64,000 bases of DNA from Bacillota bacterium (GTDB lineage Bacteria; Bacillota; Clostridia; Lachnospirales; Lachnospiraceae). The translations under genes and the position numbers were made by a program. Location of the stretch: NCBI GenBank assembly GCA_023391695.1, contig JAEWAK010000051.1, positions 51,571-115,570 of the forward strand, in the 5' to 3' direction. Below, in pieces: positions 25,418 through 33,945 of this stretch; within the stretch, counting starts at the first letter, position 1, and every line of letters begins with the position of its first letter. The notes beneath the pieces were generated by a model. The model ran no database searches and was not told the DNA's origin. It saw nothing but the letters and a program-made list of their open reading frames with translations.

Positions 25418-27187
25418 TTAATATTTATAATTATCCGAAGCTGATATATCAGGTATTGTAATTATTACAGTTGTCCCTTGATTTTTGGCACTTTGTATGA
25501 CAAATTGATAATTTCCTTCATATAAGTAATTCAGACGCTGTTTTATATTATCAATACCGATATGCGGTTTCTTGTCGTTATATATACTATAGGAATTATT
25601 TAATAATTCATTGATTCTATCCTGGGTCATTCCCTGACCGTTATCGCTTACTTCAATTATAATTTCATTTTCTATGGAATAAATAAGTATACCCACACTT
25701 CCGTCTGTTATGGAGTTCTCATCCGGAAAACCATGAAAGAAGGCATTTTCTACCAGGGGCTGCAATATGTTTTTCGGTATCAATTTATTTTCCAAGGCTT
25801 CATCGATATTAAAATGTACTGTGATATGATTTTGATAACGGTAGGATGCTATAAGACAGTACTGCATCATGGTATCGACTTCATTGTTAATTGATTCAAA
25901 TACGTTCAGCTTGGCATTTAAACGCTCCCTGAGAATTTTGATTAATGCCGAATTGATTTCGACGACGGCTTCCATGTTGCCTTCCCGTGCCATAATATTG
26001 ATAATATTCATGGTGTTATATATAAAATGAGGATCAATTTGTGTTGCAAGTAATTTATAGCTTGTCACCGAATTCTCATGTTCTTTCTTTTTTATTTTAT
26101 CTATCTGCCGGTTTATTTCTCTTATCATTTCCTGAAAAGAATCGTTTACAACTTCAATTTCATCCTCCGTATGGATATCTGTTTCGATTTCCTTGCCAAC
26201 AGAATAGCTGGACATTGCATCGGATAATTTTTTCAGCGGAGCCAGCTGCCGCTGAATCAGCGGAGCCAGAAACAACACATACAGTATGGGGGATAATAAG
26301 TATAAAAAGGTTATCGTGCCGATAATAAAGGCTGCTGTGGATAGCAGCTGGGAATACGGCGTATAGGCTATGATGGTGCAATTTGTGGAGGGAATGGACT
26401 TATAGAAGAAAATTCCTCCCTTACCATGAAATTTACCCGAGGTTGTTTTTGTTTGGTTTAATTTCTCTAAACAATTTTTATATAAATCATTTTGTGAAGA
26501 TTTGTATAAAACATAGTTATAACGGTTTATGATTGAAAAAGACGCAAAGGTCGTATCAGATAGTTCCCTGCAGTGTTCCATAATAGTTGTGGCATTATAG
26601 AATACAGTAGCAGTCAGAGGTATGGAAGCAATATTTAAATTTTTTGAATAGGCAAAACATTCATATGTCAGGTATGCGGAATGAAATTGATTCCGTATGG
26701 CCGGTGAAAAATAGGAGCTGTAATTAAAGTTCAGCAGGTCCTTATAACTGGGAAAGGAATGCAGATATTTCTTCTTATCAATATAGGAATGAGAGAGGGA
26801 GGAAAAAAAATTTCCATTTCGGTCCTCCAGGCAAAATGAAAGGGTATTGCTATTGATGGAAGCAATTTTTCCAAGAGAGAGATTAACTTTTTCTTTGTTG
26901 GCTGCATTAGAATCTGAGTAATAGGAAGATAAGTATAAATCCAGATTCAGATCCAGATTTAAACTGTTAAGGCTATCTGACATGGAGTCCTGCAATATGC
27001 GGAACTCGTCCGTCATCACTGACAGATTGTAGGATGCCTTATCAACAGCAATCCGGTATAATGAGGGAGGAAGAATTAACAGCAGCATGGCAAGGATAAA
27101 GAAGTATATGGAAATATAAATAATAGATATTTTTTTTGATATTCTTCTTGCTATCTTTGATTTTACAAAAAAAATCTGTTTCTTCAT
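25418..27187 (-). CDS. YesM-type sensor histidine kinase
   Basis: About 589 residues: first span at about 18-42, an extracellular sensor of about 240 residues, second span at about 280-304, HAMP, His_kinase (LLATQIDPHFIYNTMNIINIM, phospho-His near 387) and HATPase (VENAFFHGFP, DNGQGM, IGIDNIKQRLNYLYEG). Two starts are possible, ATG 27199 or ATG 27187; AAAGGA abuts the first, so I prefer the second. The cognate regulator lies upstream on the same strand, 135 bases away, separated by two hairpins. Facing genes encode a CUT2 sugar transporter. The preceding stretch 25203-25417 holds no gene I can identify. Confidence 0.9.
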   Translation of the reverse strand: MKKQIFFVKSKIARRISKKISIIYISIYFFILAMLLLILPPSLYRIAVDKASYNLSVMTDEFRILQDSMSDSLNSLNLDLNLDLYLSSYYSDSNAANKEKVNLSLGKIASINSNTLSFCLEDRNGNFFSSLSHSYIDKKKYLHSFPSYKDLLNFNYSSYFSPAIRNQFHSAYLTYECFAYSKNLNIASIPLTATVFYNATTIMEHCRELSDTTFASFSIINRYNYVLYKSSQNDLYKNCLEKLNQTKTTSGKFHGKGGIFFYKSIPSTNCTIIAYTPYSQLLSTAAFIIGTITFLYLLSPILYVLFLAPLIQRQLAPLKKLSDAMSSYSVGKEIETDIHTEDEIEVVNDSFQEMIREINRQIDKIKKKEHENSVTSYKLLATQIDPHFIYNTMNIINIMAREGNMEAVVEINSALIKILRERLNAKLNVFESINNEVDTMMQYCLIASYRYQNHITVHFNIDEALENKLIPKNILQPLVENAFFHGFPDENSITDGSVGILIYSIENEIIIEVSDNGQGMTQDRINELLNNSYSIYNDKKPHIGIDNIKQRLNYLYEGNYQFVIQSAKNQGTTVIITIPDISASDNYKY

Positions 27188-27238
27188 ATTAATATACATT
27201 CCTTTCTCAAGGCCCAGGCCATATTAACTCCCATGCAT

Positions 27239-27303
27239 ATCGCAAGCTGCTTGCGATACTGCCCAAATAAGAAGTGAGAATTATACTTTTAATAATTCTC
27301 ACT
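27239..27303 (-). promoter_or_regulatory. Two perfect hairpins between yesN- and yesM-type genes
   Basis: On the minus strand the transcript first meets AGTGAGAATTAT/ATAATTCTCACT (12-bp perfect stem, 27273-27303), followed by a short T-rich stretch, then ATCGCAAG/CTTGCGAT (8-bp stem, 27239-27257). They may attenuate or process the message between regulator and kinase. Confidence 0.55.
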
Positions 27304-27334
27304 AAACTCCCAGCGGTGCGCTTTGGCTGTTTCA

Positions 27335-28867
27335 TCAATGATTCGTTTTTCGGTAATCAATGGGTTTCTTTCCGGTTTTCTGATAAAATATCTGGCTGAA
27401 ATACTGGGATGACTTATAACCGCATTTATCAGAAATTTCATATATTTTCATAGTTGTATTATTTAAGAAATAAATAGCATTTTTAATTCTTAGATCCGTC
27501 AGATATTCATTAATGGTCTTGCCTGTATCCTGTTTGAATAAAACTCCCAGCCGCCCTGGACTTAAAGCCGCCTGGGAAGATATATCTTCCGCCGATAAAG
27601 AATAGTTGGAATAATTTTGCTGCATATAACGAATGGCGGTTTCCACGTAAGGATTGTACTTTTTTATCTGATTGTCATACAATCCGTTGATACACTGCTC
27701 ATAATTGTTAAAAACCCATTTTAAAAGGTACTCCAGGGAAGGAAAAAAAGCTTGTTCGTCAAATTGAAGAATATTGTTGCTGACGATTTCCATATGTGTG
27801 CAGAAATTCTGAAAAAATTGTATAATTGCCTGGTGGTTTTTAGACTGATAGCAGGCAGTAAGATAGTTCTTTATTTGGAATATATCATTTTCCAGGTGTT
27901 CTTTATCTAAGGATAATTTCTTAAATGAAAAATCATTTACAACTGTTTCCTGGGGAGCTGATTCAATTTCCTGAAAACTCAGTGCGGATATTATATTAAA
28001 AGAGGCATAAAAACTCAGTAAATCCTGATTTTTTTGGTAAAACCGAAGAAGCTGAATTGGTGTAATCAGTGAATTCGAGTAAAAGAGCATACAGGTATGC
28101 GCCGCTCTTCTGTTTAAATTCAGCAATATTTTTCTTATAAAAGATTTAGCCATAAAAACCTGGTTATCATAATCGCTTTCAATTGGAATACCTAAAATGC
28201 AAAAATGTTTATAGGAAAACAAAACTGGGGCCATCCCAAATTCTTCCATGGATTGCAGGGAAGAATAGATAAATTGTGAAGATTCCTGGTAATAATTCAG
28301 CATGCTCTGAATATAACGTGAGAAGCCGATCATCTGTGTTATTATAAAAAACTGATACCGGTTTTTTAAAAACCTGCCAAGCATAGGGTAAGCCGCTATA
28401 AGCTCCTGTTCCGGGCTTTTTGGATTGTCATCAAAAAAGCCTGTGAATTCCCGGTTCAAAACGGTGGATAATATCCGGTTCTGTGAGATGCACTCCTGAT
28501 GCAGGGAGGATAATTTGGCTGTAAAGGAAGCGGCAGTAACTTCGGTTTTTAATAGATAATCGGTAACACCTTTCTCGATTGCTTTTTTGGCATATTCAAA
28601 CTCATCATATGAAGAAATGATTAATATTTTAGTTTCCGGATATTTATCCCGTACATATTCAATCAATTCCAAACCATTCATAATCGGCATGATGATATCG
28701 GTTATCAAGACCTGGGGATGGTATTTATTCATATAATACAAAGCTTTTTTACCGTTTGTGGCTGTTGCAATAACCTGGAATCCTAAATTGCTCCAGTTTA
28801 CCAGCTTCTGTAGATTCTTGAGCATAAGATGGTCATCATCTGCGATTAAGACTGACAGTTTTGTCAT
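27335..28867 (-). CDS. YesN-type response regulator (REC + AraC)
   Basis: The 510-residue protein has a receiver domain (Asp10-12, phospho-acceptor Asp57 in ITDIIMP) and a C-terminal AraC-type DNA-binding domain (about 410-510; LSAEDISSQAALSPGRLGVLFKQDTG and IYEISDKCGYKSSQYFSQIFYQKTGKKPIDYR). It should be phosphorylated by the downstream kinase and control the divergent CUT2 transporter operon at 29105. The shared 240-bp region carries TGTTATGTTT repeats that are candidate binding sites. Confidence 0.9.
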   Translation of the reverse strand: MTKLSVLIADDDHLMLKNLQKLVNWSNLGFQVIATATNGKKALYYMNKYHPQVLITDIIMPIMNGLELIEYVRDKYPETKILIISSYDEFEYAKKAIEKGVTDYLLKTEVTAASFTAKLSSLHQECISQNRILSTVLNREFTGFFDDNPKSPEQELIAAYPMLGRFLKNRYQFFIITQMIGFSRYIQSMLNYYQESSQFIYSSLQSMEEFGMAPVLFSYKHFCILGIPIESDYDNQVFMAKSFIRKILLNLNRRAAHTCMLFYSNSLITPIQLLRFYQKNQDLLSFYASFNIISALSFQEIESAPQETVVNDFSFKKLSLDKEHLENDIFQIKNYLTACYQSKNHQAIIQFFQNFCTHMEIVSNNILQFDEQAFFPSLEYLLKWVFNNYEQCINGLYDNQIKKYNPYVETAIRYMQQNYSNYSLSAEDISSQAALSPGRLGVLFKQDTGKTINEYLTDLRIKNAIYFLNNTTMKIYEISDKCGYKSSQYFSQIFYQKTGKKPIDYRKTNH

Positions 28868-28975
28868 GGGTGCCTCCCGTATTGAGCGTTATGTTTTAAG
28901 CCTTTTTCTATGCTTATTTTAACATAGAAAGAGGAAAAATCAAGACGATAGGGATATTATAAACAAAACAGTGGA

Positions 28976-29007
28976 AAACATAACAAAATAATTGGATTGT
29001 TATGTTT
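28976..29007 (+). promoter_or_regulatory. Inverted repeat AAACATAACA-N12-TGTTATGTTT
   Basis: A perfect 10-bp inverted repeat lies in the divergent intergenic region; a third half-site (GTTATGTTTT) is at about 28888. It abuts a weak promoter-like pair for the transporter operon (TTTCAA, 17 bases, TAAAAT ending near 29031). It is probably the response-regulator target. Another hairpin, CTTTTTCTATG/CATAGAAAGAG, is at about 28901-28933. Confidence 0.45.
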
Positions 29008-29104
29008 CAAAATTCTTTTCAGATTGTTAAAATACAATTGTCAAAGCAAAAGGATAGTGTGTACACAGTGCTTTGGGAATATATTTCAGAAAGGAACAGA
29101 CATA

Positions 29105-30604
29105 ATGAGTCAGCAAAAAGTTTTGTTTGAAGCAAAAGACATGTTTAAAAGCTTTGGCATTACAAAAGCTCTTAAGGGAGTAAAACTGGAACTTAAAAGC
29201 AGTGAAGTTCTTGGCCTGATCGGCGAGAACGGATCCGGAAAATCAACATTGACCTCCATTATTGCAGGGATTCAGGCGGCTGACAGTGGCAGTATGTTTT
29301 TGGAAGGGCGGCAGTATTTCCCGAAAAACAGTGTGGGAGCAAATCAATCCGGTATATGCATGATCTTACAGGAGAAGAGTACTTTTGACCATCTGTCCGC
29401 AGCAAATAATATATTTATCGGCGCTGAAAAACGTTTCATGAAAGCGGGCATACTAAACGGCGGTATGATGAAAAGGGAAGCCGCGAAAGCGTTACAGGAA
29501 ATAGGAGCCTCCCACATATCTCCCTCTGCCATGACCAGGAACTTAAGTTTTGAGGACGGTAAATTGGTTGAACTGGCACGGGCCGTAAACATAAAGCCTA
29601 AGATTCTTATTGTAGATGAAACAACAACTGCCTTAAGCAGGACAGGCAGAGAAATCCTGTATTTCATTATGGAAAAAATGAAAAAGGAAGGAAACAGTGT
29701 TATATTTATTTCCCATGATATTGATGAAATGATGGATAAATGCGACCGTCTGACGGTATTGCGGGATGGAAATTATATAGACACCCTGGAAAAGAAAGAT
29801 TTTTCGCCCCAGGTAATCCGAAAATTGATGGTAGGAAGGGAAATATCGGATAATTATTACAGGACGGATACGGAATCCTGTAAATATAAGGAGGTAGTCC
29901 TGCAGGTTAAGGATGCTAGCGCAGGGAAACTTGACAATATAAACTTTTCACTTCACAAGGGTGAAATCCTGGGATTCGGAGGGCTGGCAGACTGTGGCAT
30001 GCATGACATCGGGCGGATTGCATTCGGGCTTCTGCCCCTGGAGACGGGAGAAGTAAAAGATGCACAGGGTAAGAAGATCGATGCCCCGGCCCGGGCAATG
30101 GACAGGAAGATAGGATATATTGCTAAAAACCGGGACCAGGAAGCGCTTATGACCAATTCACCCATACTTGATAATATCTGTATATCATCCTATGATAAGC
30201 TGACTAAAAGCGGATGTATTTTTCCGGGAAGCGAAAATAAATTTGTTGATTACTGGGCAGGCCAGCTGGAAATAAAGATGCAGAACAGTAAGCAGTATGT
30301 AATGGAATTATCCGGCGGGAATAAACAGAAGGTTGCATTGGCCAAATGGCTGGGTTTCGGAGCAGACATCCTGATTTTGGATTGTCCGACCAGAGGAATT
30401 GACATAGGTGTAAAATCCAATATATATAATCTGATGACAAAACTGAAAAAGGAAGGTAAGAGCATCATTTTAATTTCGGAGGAATTACCCGAAGTAATCG
30501 GTATGAGCGATCGTGTTATTATTCTTAAAGATGGAAGAATCAGCGGGGAATTCCGGCGTGAAGATAATCCGACGGAGTCACTGTTGATTGATTATATGGT
30601 ATAA
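29105..30604 (+). CDS. CUT2 sugar ABC transporter ATPase (RbsA/RhaT-like)
   Basis: The 499-residue cytoplasmic ATPase has two fused nucleotide-binding domains. The first has Walker A GENGSGKST and Walker B ILIVDETTTALS; the second has a degenerate Walker A, the signature LSGGNKQKVALAKWL and LILDCPTRGIDIG. This double-domain form is specific to CUT2 (ribose/galactose/rhamnose/AI-2) importers. I start at ATG 29105 behind AAAGGAA rather than at 28997, which would add 36 codons of non-homologous sequence. Two permeases and a binding protein follow. Confidence 0.9.
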   Translation: MSQQKVLFEAKDMFKSFGITKALKGVKLELKSSEVLGLIGENGSGKSTLTSIIAGIQAADSGSMFLEGRQYFPKNSVGANQSGICMILQEKSTFDHLSAANNIFIGAEKRFMKAGILNGGMMKREAAKALQEIGASHISPSAMTRNLSFEDGKLVELARAVNIKPKILIVDETTTALSRTGREILYFIMEKMKKEGNSVIFISHDIDEMMDKCDRLTVLRDGNYIDTLEKKDFSPQVIRKLMVGREISDNYYRTDTESCKYKEVVLQVKDASAGKLDNINFSLHKGEILGFGGLADCGMHDIGRIAFGLLPLETGEVKDAQGKKIDAPARAMDRKIGYIAKNRDQEALMTNSPILDNICISSYDKLTKSGCIFPGSENKFVDYWAGQLEIKMQNSKQYVMELSGGNKQKVALAKWLGFGADILILDCPTRGIDIGVKSNIYNLMTKLKKEGKSIILISEELPEVIGMSDRVIILKDGRISGEFRREDNPTESLLIDYMV

Positions 30605-30617
30605 AGGGGAATTCGTT

Positions 30618-31565
30618 ATGAAAGAACAAAAGGAAAATAATGTGTTAAATAAAATCAATTTCAAAACAATTTTCCCATATTTAGGCCTTTTGGGAGTTGT
30701 TGTTTTCTTCCAGATATACAGCGGTGGCAGAGTACTCAGCGTAACAAATTTTAAAGCGATTATAAGTGAATGTTTTTTTATTATCATTGGGGTTACGGGC
30801 TACATATTCATTATGGCACAGGGAAACCTGGATTTTTCAATCGGCTCGGTTATGGGACTTTGCTGTGCTACTTCCGCGGTTGGAGCAGGTATTCATCCCT
30901 TGCTTGCCATACCGTTTGCAGTTATTCCGGGTATCATAGCAGGCTATGTTAACGGCTTTGTCCACGTAAAGCTGAAAATAGGCTCCCTGATAGGGACTAT
31001 GTCCGTACAGTATATTATTAACGGTATTCTGGTACTGTCCCTGGCAGGCGGCAGCCTGACCGCACCAATTAGTATGCTGGGATGGAATACTATGGCGGTG
31101 AAATTTATTGTTATAATTCTCGTCTTATTTACAGGATTTTATGTATTCCGGTATACCGCATATGGCAAAAGATGCCGTGCAATCGGCTCCTGTGCGGAAG
31201 CAGCAAGGCAATCCGGTGTAAAGGTCGGCAAATTGAAAATAATCGCTTTCATGACTGTGGGAGCCATATCGGGTCTGTTGGGATTTTTCAGCCTGATCCG
31301 TACAGGAACCTCAACGGTTTTAACCGGAAGTGAACTATTTATGAATGTACTATGTGCGGCCTTACTTGGAGGTATACCTCTTTCAGGAGGGGCCGGCACA
31401 AAGTTCAGTTCAGCTGTAATAGGAAGCCTGACAATGGCATTTTTAACGAATGGAATGGTTTTAATGGGGCTTAATTCTTATGACAAGCAATTGATAAAGG
31501 GTATTGTTTTCCTGATTACCATTGCCATATCCTTTGACAGAAAGAATCTGGTAGTCATTAAATAA
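30618..31565 (+). CDS. CUT2 sugar ABC transporter permease 1
   Basis: The 316-residue membrane protein belongs to the RbsC/BPD_transp_2 group: about eight to ten hydrophobic spans, GNLDFSIGSVMGLC near residue 72 and the C-terminal LLGGIPLSGGAGTKFSSAVIGS motif. The ATG follows GGGGAATTCGTT. It starts 13 bases after the ATPase gene. A second, divergent permease later in the operon indicates a heterodimeric channel. Confidence 0.9.
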   Translation: MKEQKENNVLNKINFKTIFPYLGLLGVVVFFQIYSGGRVLSVTNFKAIISECFFIIIGVTGYIFIMAQGNLDFSIGSVMGLCCATSAVGAGIHPLLAIPFAVIPGIIAGYVNGFVHVKLKIGSLIGTMSVQYIINGILVLSLAGGSLTAPISMLGWNTMAVKFIVIILVLFTGFYVFRYTAYGKRCRAIGSCAEAARQSGVKVGKLKIIAFMTVGAISGLLGFFSLIRTGTSTVLTGSELFMNVLCAALLGGIPLSGGAGTKFSSAVIGSLTMAFLTNGMVLMGLNSYDKQLIKGIVFLITIAISFDRKNLVVIK

Positions 31566-31627
31566 AATTCAAAAGATTTTAAAATGAAATAGTATACCTA
31601 TTTTAAATATTTTAAGGAGGAAATGAA

Positions 31628-32824
31628 ATGAAAAGAAAACTTTTGGGGATTGTTTTAGCATTAGTATTAATCGTAACGGGGGCAGCAGGATGCAGCCAGA
31701 AAGGTATCGGTACAACGGATAAAACCGGTAAAAATGAAACAACTGGTAATGCAGATAAGGGTAATACGGAGGCAGGTGCAGGGGCTGCATCGGAAACAAA
31801 GCCTTTTAAAATTGCGGTAGGCTTAAGCGACAGCGGAGCAACCATGTTCAGCTTAATGAGTAATAATCTGAAAGCTTTTGCGAAAGAGGCAGGGGGAGAA
31901 GTTGTATTTGAAAGCGGAGTAGCAGCATCGGCGGATGCTACCATAGCTTTTGTGGAAAACCAGATTGCAGCCGGAGCTGACGGAATTTTAATCGGACCGC
32001 CTGCAGATTCCGTACTGCCTACGGTAAAGACGCTTTGCGAAGAAGCTGGAGTTTATTGGGGAATCTGCTTCAGGAATATTTTAGATGAAGAGGTAAAGAA
32101 ATTAGTTGAGTCCTCAGAATATTATGTGGGAAAAAGCTATGAGGATGAAGAGACAACAGGCTATCAGGTCATGACAAACCTGCATAATCTGGGGGTTAAA
32201 AAAGTTGCCATCCTGTCAATGGCGAAAGGCAATACAACTACAGATTTACGAGAAGCAGGTGCAAACAGGGCTTGTAAGGAATTTGGAATGGAAATAGTAG
32301 CGGAATCACGGGATATTGCCCAGGCCTCAGATGCAACCAGTGCAACGGAGAGTTTCCTTACAGCATACAGCGATTTGGACGCAGTTTTTATTGTAGGAGC
32401 AACCGGCGCAGGTATTCATGAAGCAGTTGCTAAAGCGATTGAGGACGCAGGCCGCCAGGACAGCGTTAAATTAGCTACCATTGATTTTCCGGATTCCATG
32501 AGCGAATTATTTGAAAAAGGTGTTCTTGTGACCTGCTCGGGACTTCCAAGCTGGGGCTATGACCCATATATGAGTTTTGTTCTTTTGGCAAACACCTGTA
32601 TGGGCACCCCTGTATCGGATGAAAAGGTTACGCTGACCTGCTCCATGTTTGACATTGGCGATAAAGAAACTGCAGACAAATGGCTGGAAAAGTTTGGAGA
32701 CGCATCCACTTTATATTATACGGAAGATGAGATGAAGCAGTTGATCAAAGCGAATAATCCGGAGCTTACGGCTGAGGACCTGCAGCTGATGATGATCGAA
32801 TTTTCCAGGAATGCGGTTAACTAA
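31628..32824 (+). CDS. CUT2 sugar-binding lipoprotein (RbsB/RhaS-like)
   Basis: The 398-residue protein has lipobox VTGAAGC (Cys22), a low-complexity linker and a periplasmic-binding-protein-1 fold (FKIAVGLSDSGATMFSLMSNNLKAFAKE; AGADGILIGPPADS; DLDAVFIVGATGAGIHEAVAKAIEDAG). It is the extracellular receptor of this CUT2 system. It sits between the two permease genes with AAGGAGG before the ATG. It is more divergent than ribose-binding proteins; a deoxysugar such as rhamnose is suggested only by context. Confidence 0.88.
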   Translation: MKRKLLGIVLALVLIVTGAAGCSQKGIGTTDKTGKNETTGNADKGNTEAGAGAASETKPFKIAVGLSDSGATMFSLMSNNLKAFAKEAGGEVVFESGVAASADATIAFVENQIAAGADGILIGPPADSVLPTVKTLCEEAGVYWGICFRNILDEEVKKLVESSEYYVGKSYEDEETTGYQVMTNLHNLGVKKVAILSMAKGNTTTDLREAGANRACKEFGMEIVAESRDIAQASDATSATESFLTAYSDLDAVFIVGATGAGIHEAVAKAIEDAGRQDSVKLATIDFPDSMSELFEKGVLVTCSGLPSWGYDPYMSFVLLANTCMGTPVSDEKVTLTCSMFDIGDKETADKWLEKFGDASTLYYTEDEMKQLIKANNPELTAEDLQLMMIEFSRNAVN

Positions 32825-32844
32825 ATGCAGAAAGAGGAATTCAG

Positions 32845-33792
32845 ATGGATAGGAACATTAGAAATATAATGAAACTGCTGTTGTTACCGGTTGGGATGTT
32901 TCTGGTTTTTACAATTATTGCACCGGGTTTTGGCTTCCATAGTATTCCGGTCATAATAAGCCAGAGCATTATACAGGTAGTAATTGGTTTTGGCCTTAGC
33001 CTGCTCATGAATGCCGAGCTGATGGATTTTAGCATGGGAGCACGAACTGTATTTGCAGCAATTTTGGGAGGTATTTTATCCCAAAGTATGGGGTTGCCGG
33101 GTTTACTTCTCGGATGCTTAACAGGTGCTATGTTTGGTGCGCTGCTTATGGCAGTTCTGTACCAGCATCTGAAAATACCGGTAATGGTTGTATCCCTGGG
33201 AATCGTTATGATATATGAGGTTTTGGGTGCAAAATTGACGGGCAGCAGCGGTTATCTTAGAATTGGCAGCGATATTTATCAGGTCGGATCTTATCCGAAT
33301 AATATTATAATCCTTATACTGGCCGGTGTGTTGTGCTATATACTCTATTATAAAATGAGGATCGGGTGCCATATCACGGCAGTCGGCAATGATGAAAAGA
33401 TGTGCAGAAATGTAGGAGTGCACGCGGACAGGGTAAAATTCACGGCAATTATGCTGACAGGGGTGTTTTGCGCAATCGCGGCTGTTTTAACTATATGCTA
33501 TTCCGGAGCAATAACCGCAAGTACAGGTATGGGTACCATGGGAGTTATATTTAAACCGATTATGTGTGTAATTATCGGCCGTCAGATGAGAAGAACCTTG
33601 GATAACATGCCTTTGCTTATCTTTATAGGCGGTTTGTGCATATCAATTATTTTCAATGGATTTATTGCCATAGGATTACCGGACGCCCTTCAGGATATTG
33701 TATTGGGAGCATTCCTGATTATTGTCATGGGTTATTCATCCAACTCGGATAAAATTACAAACTTGTACAGAAGATTGGTAACAGTAAAATAA
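32845..33792 (+). CDS. CUT2 sugar ABC transporter permease 2
   Basis: The 315-residue protein is a second BPD_transp_2 permease, with DFSMGARTVFAAILGGILSQ near residue 55 and multiple membrane spans. Two non-identical permeases with a double-domain ATPase match the rhamnose (RhaSTPQ) and AI-2 (LsrACDB) layouts rather than ribose systems with one permease. It begins 20 bases after the binding-protein gene. Confidence 0.85.
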   Translation: MDRNIRNIMKLLLLPVGMFLVFTIIAPGFGFHSIPVIISQSIIQVVIGFGLSLLMNAELMDFSMGARTVFAAILGGILSQSMGLPGLLLGCLTGAMFGALLMAVLYQHLKIPVMVVSLGIVMIYEVLGAKLTGSSGYLRIGSDIYQVGSYPNNIIILILAGVLCYILYYKMRIGCHITAVGNDEKMCRNVGVHADRVKFTAIMLTGVFCAIAAVLTICYSGAITASTGMGTMGVIFKPIMCVIIGRQMRRTLDNMPLLIFIGGLCISIIFNGFIAIGLPDALQDIVLGAFLIIVMGYSSNSDKITNLYRRLVTVK

Positions 33793-33796
33793 TATC

Positions 33797-33839
33797 GTAA
33801 CTATTCAGTTGCTGGTGAGAGATACGACTGAAAAGTCAC
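33797..33839. mobile_element. 43-bp IS66-like miniature element with target duplication
   Basis: GTAACTATTCAGTTG and CGACTGAAAAGTCAC are near-inverted ends (GTRACTWTTCAGT). The eight bases before (ATAATATC, 33789-33796) and after (ATAATAGC, 33840-33847) differ by one, as expected for an IS66-type 8-bp duplication. IS66 elements begin GTAA. A longer relative is at 38944-39054. Confidence 0.55.
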
Positions 33840-33849
33840 ATAATAGCTT

Positions 33850-33882
33850 ATAGTAGTGGGCGGTGGAAAATACCGCCTGCTA
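33850..33882 (+). terminator. Terminator-like hairpin after the CUT2 transporter genes
   Basis: ATAGTAGTGGGCGGT pairs imperfectly with ACCGCCTGCTAT, followed by TTTCTATCT. It probably ends or reduces transcription before the GH106-like gene, which has its own AAGGAGG site at about 33936. Confidence 0.55.
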
Positions 33883-33945
33883 TTTCTATCTAATAAAAAA
33901 TTTATCATAACATATGAATGATATCTATGGTATTAAGGAGGTTTT

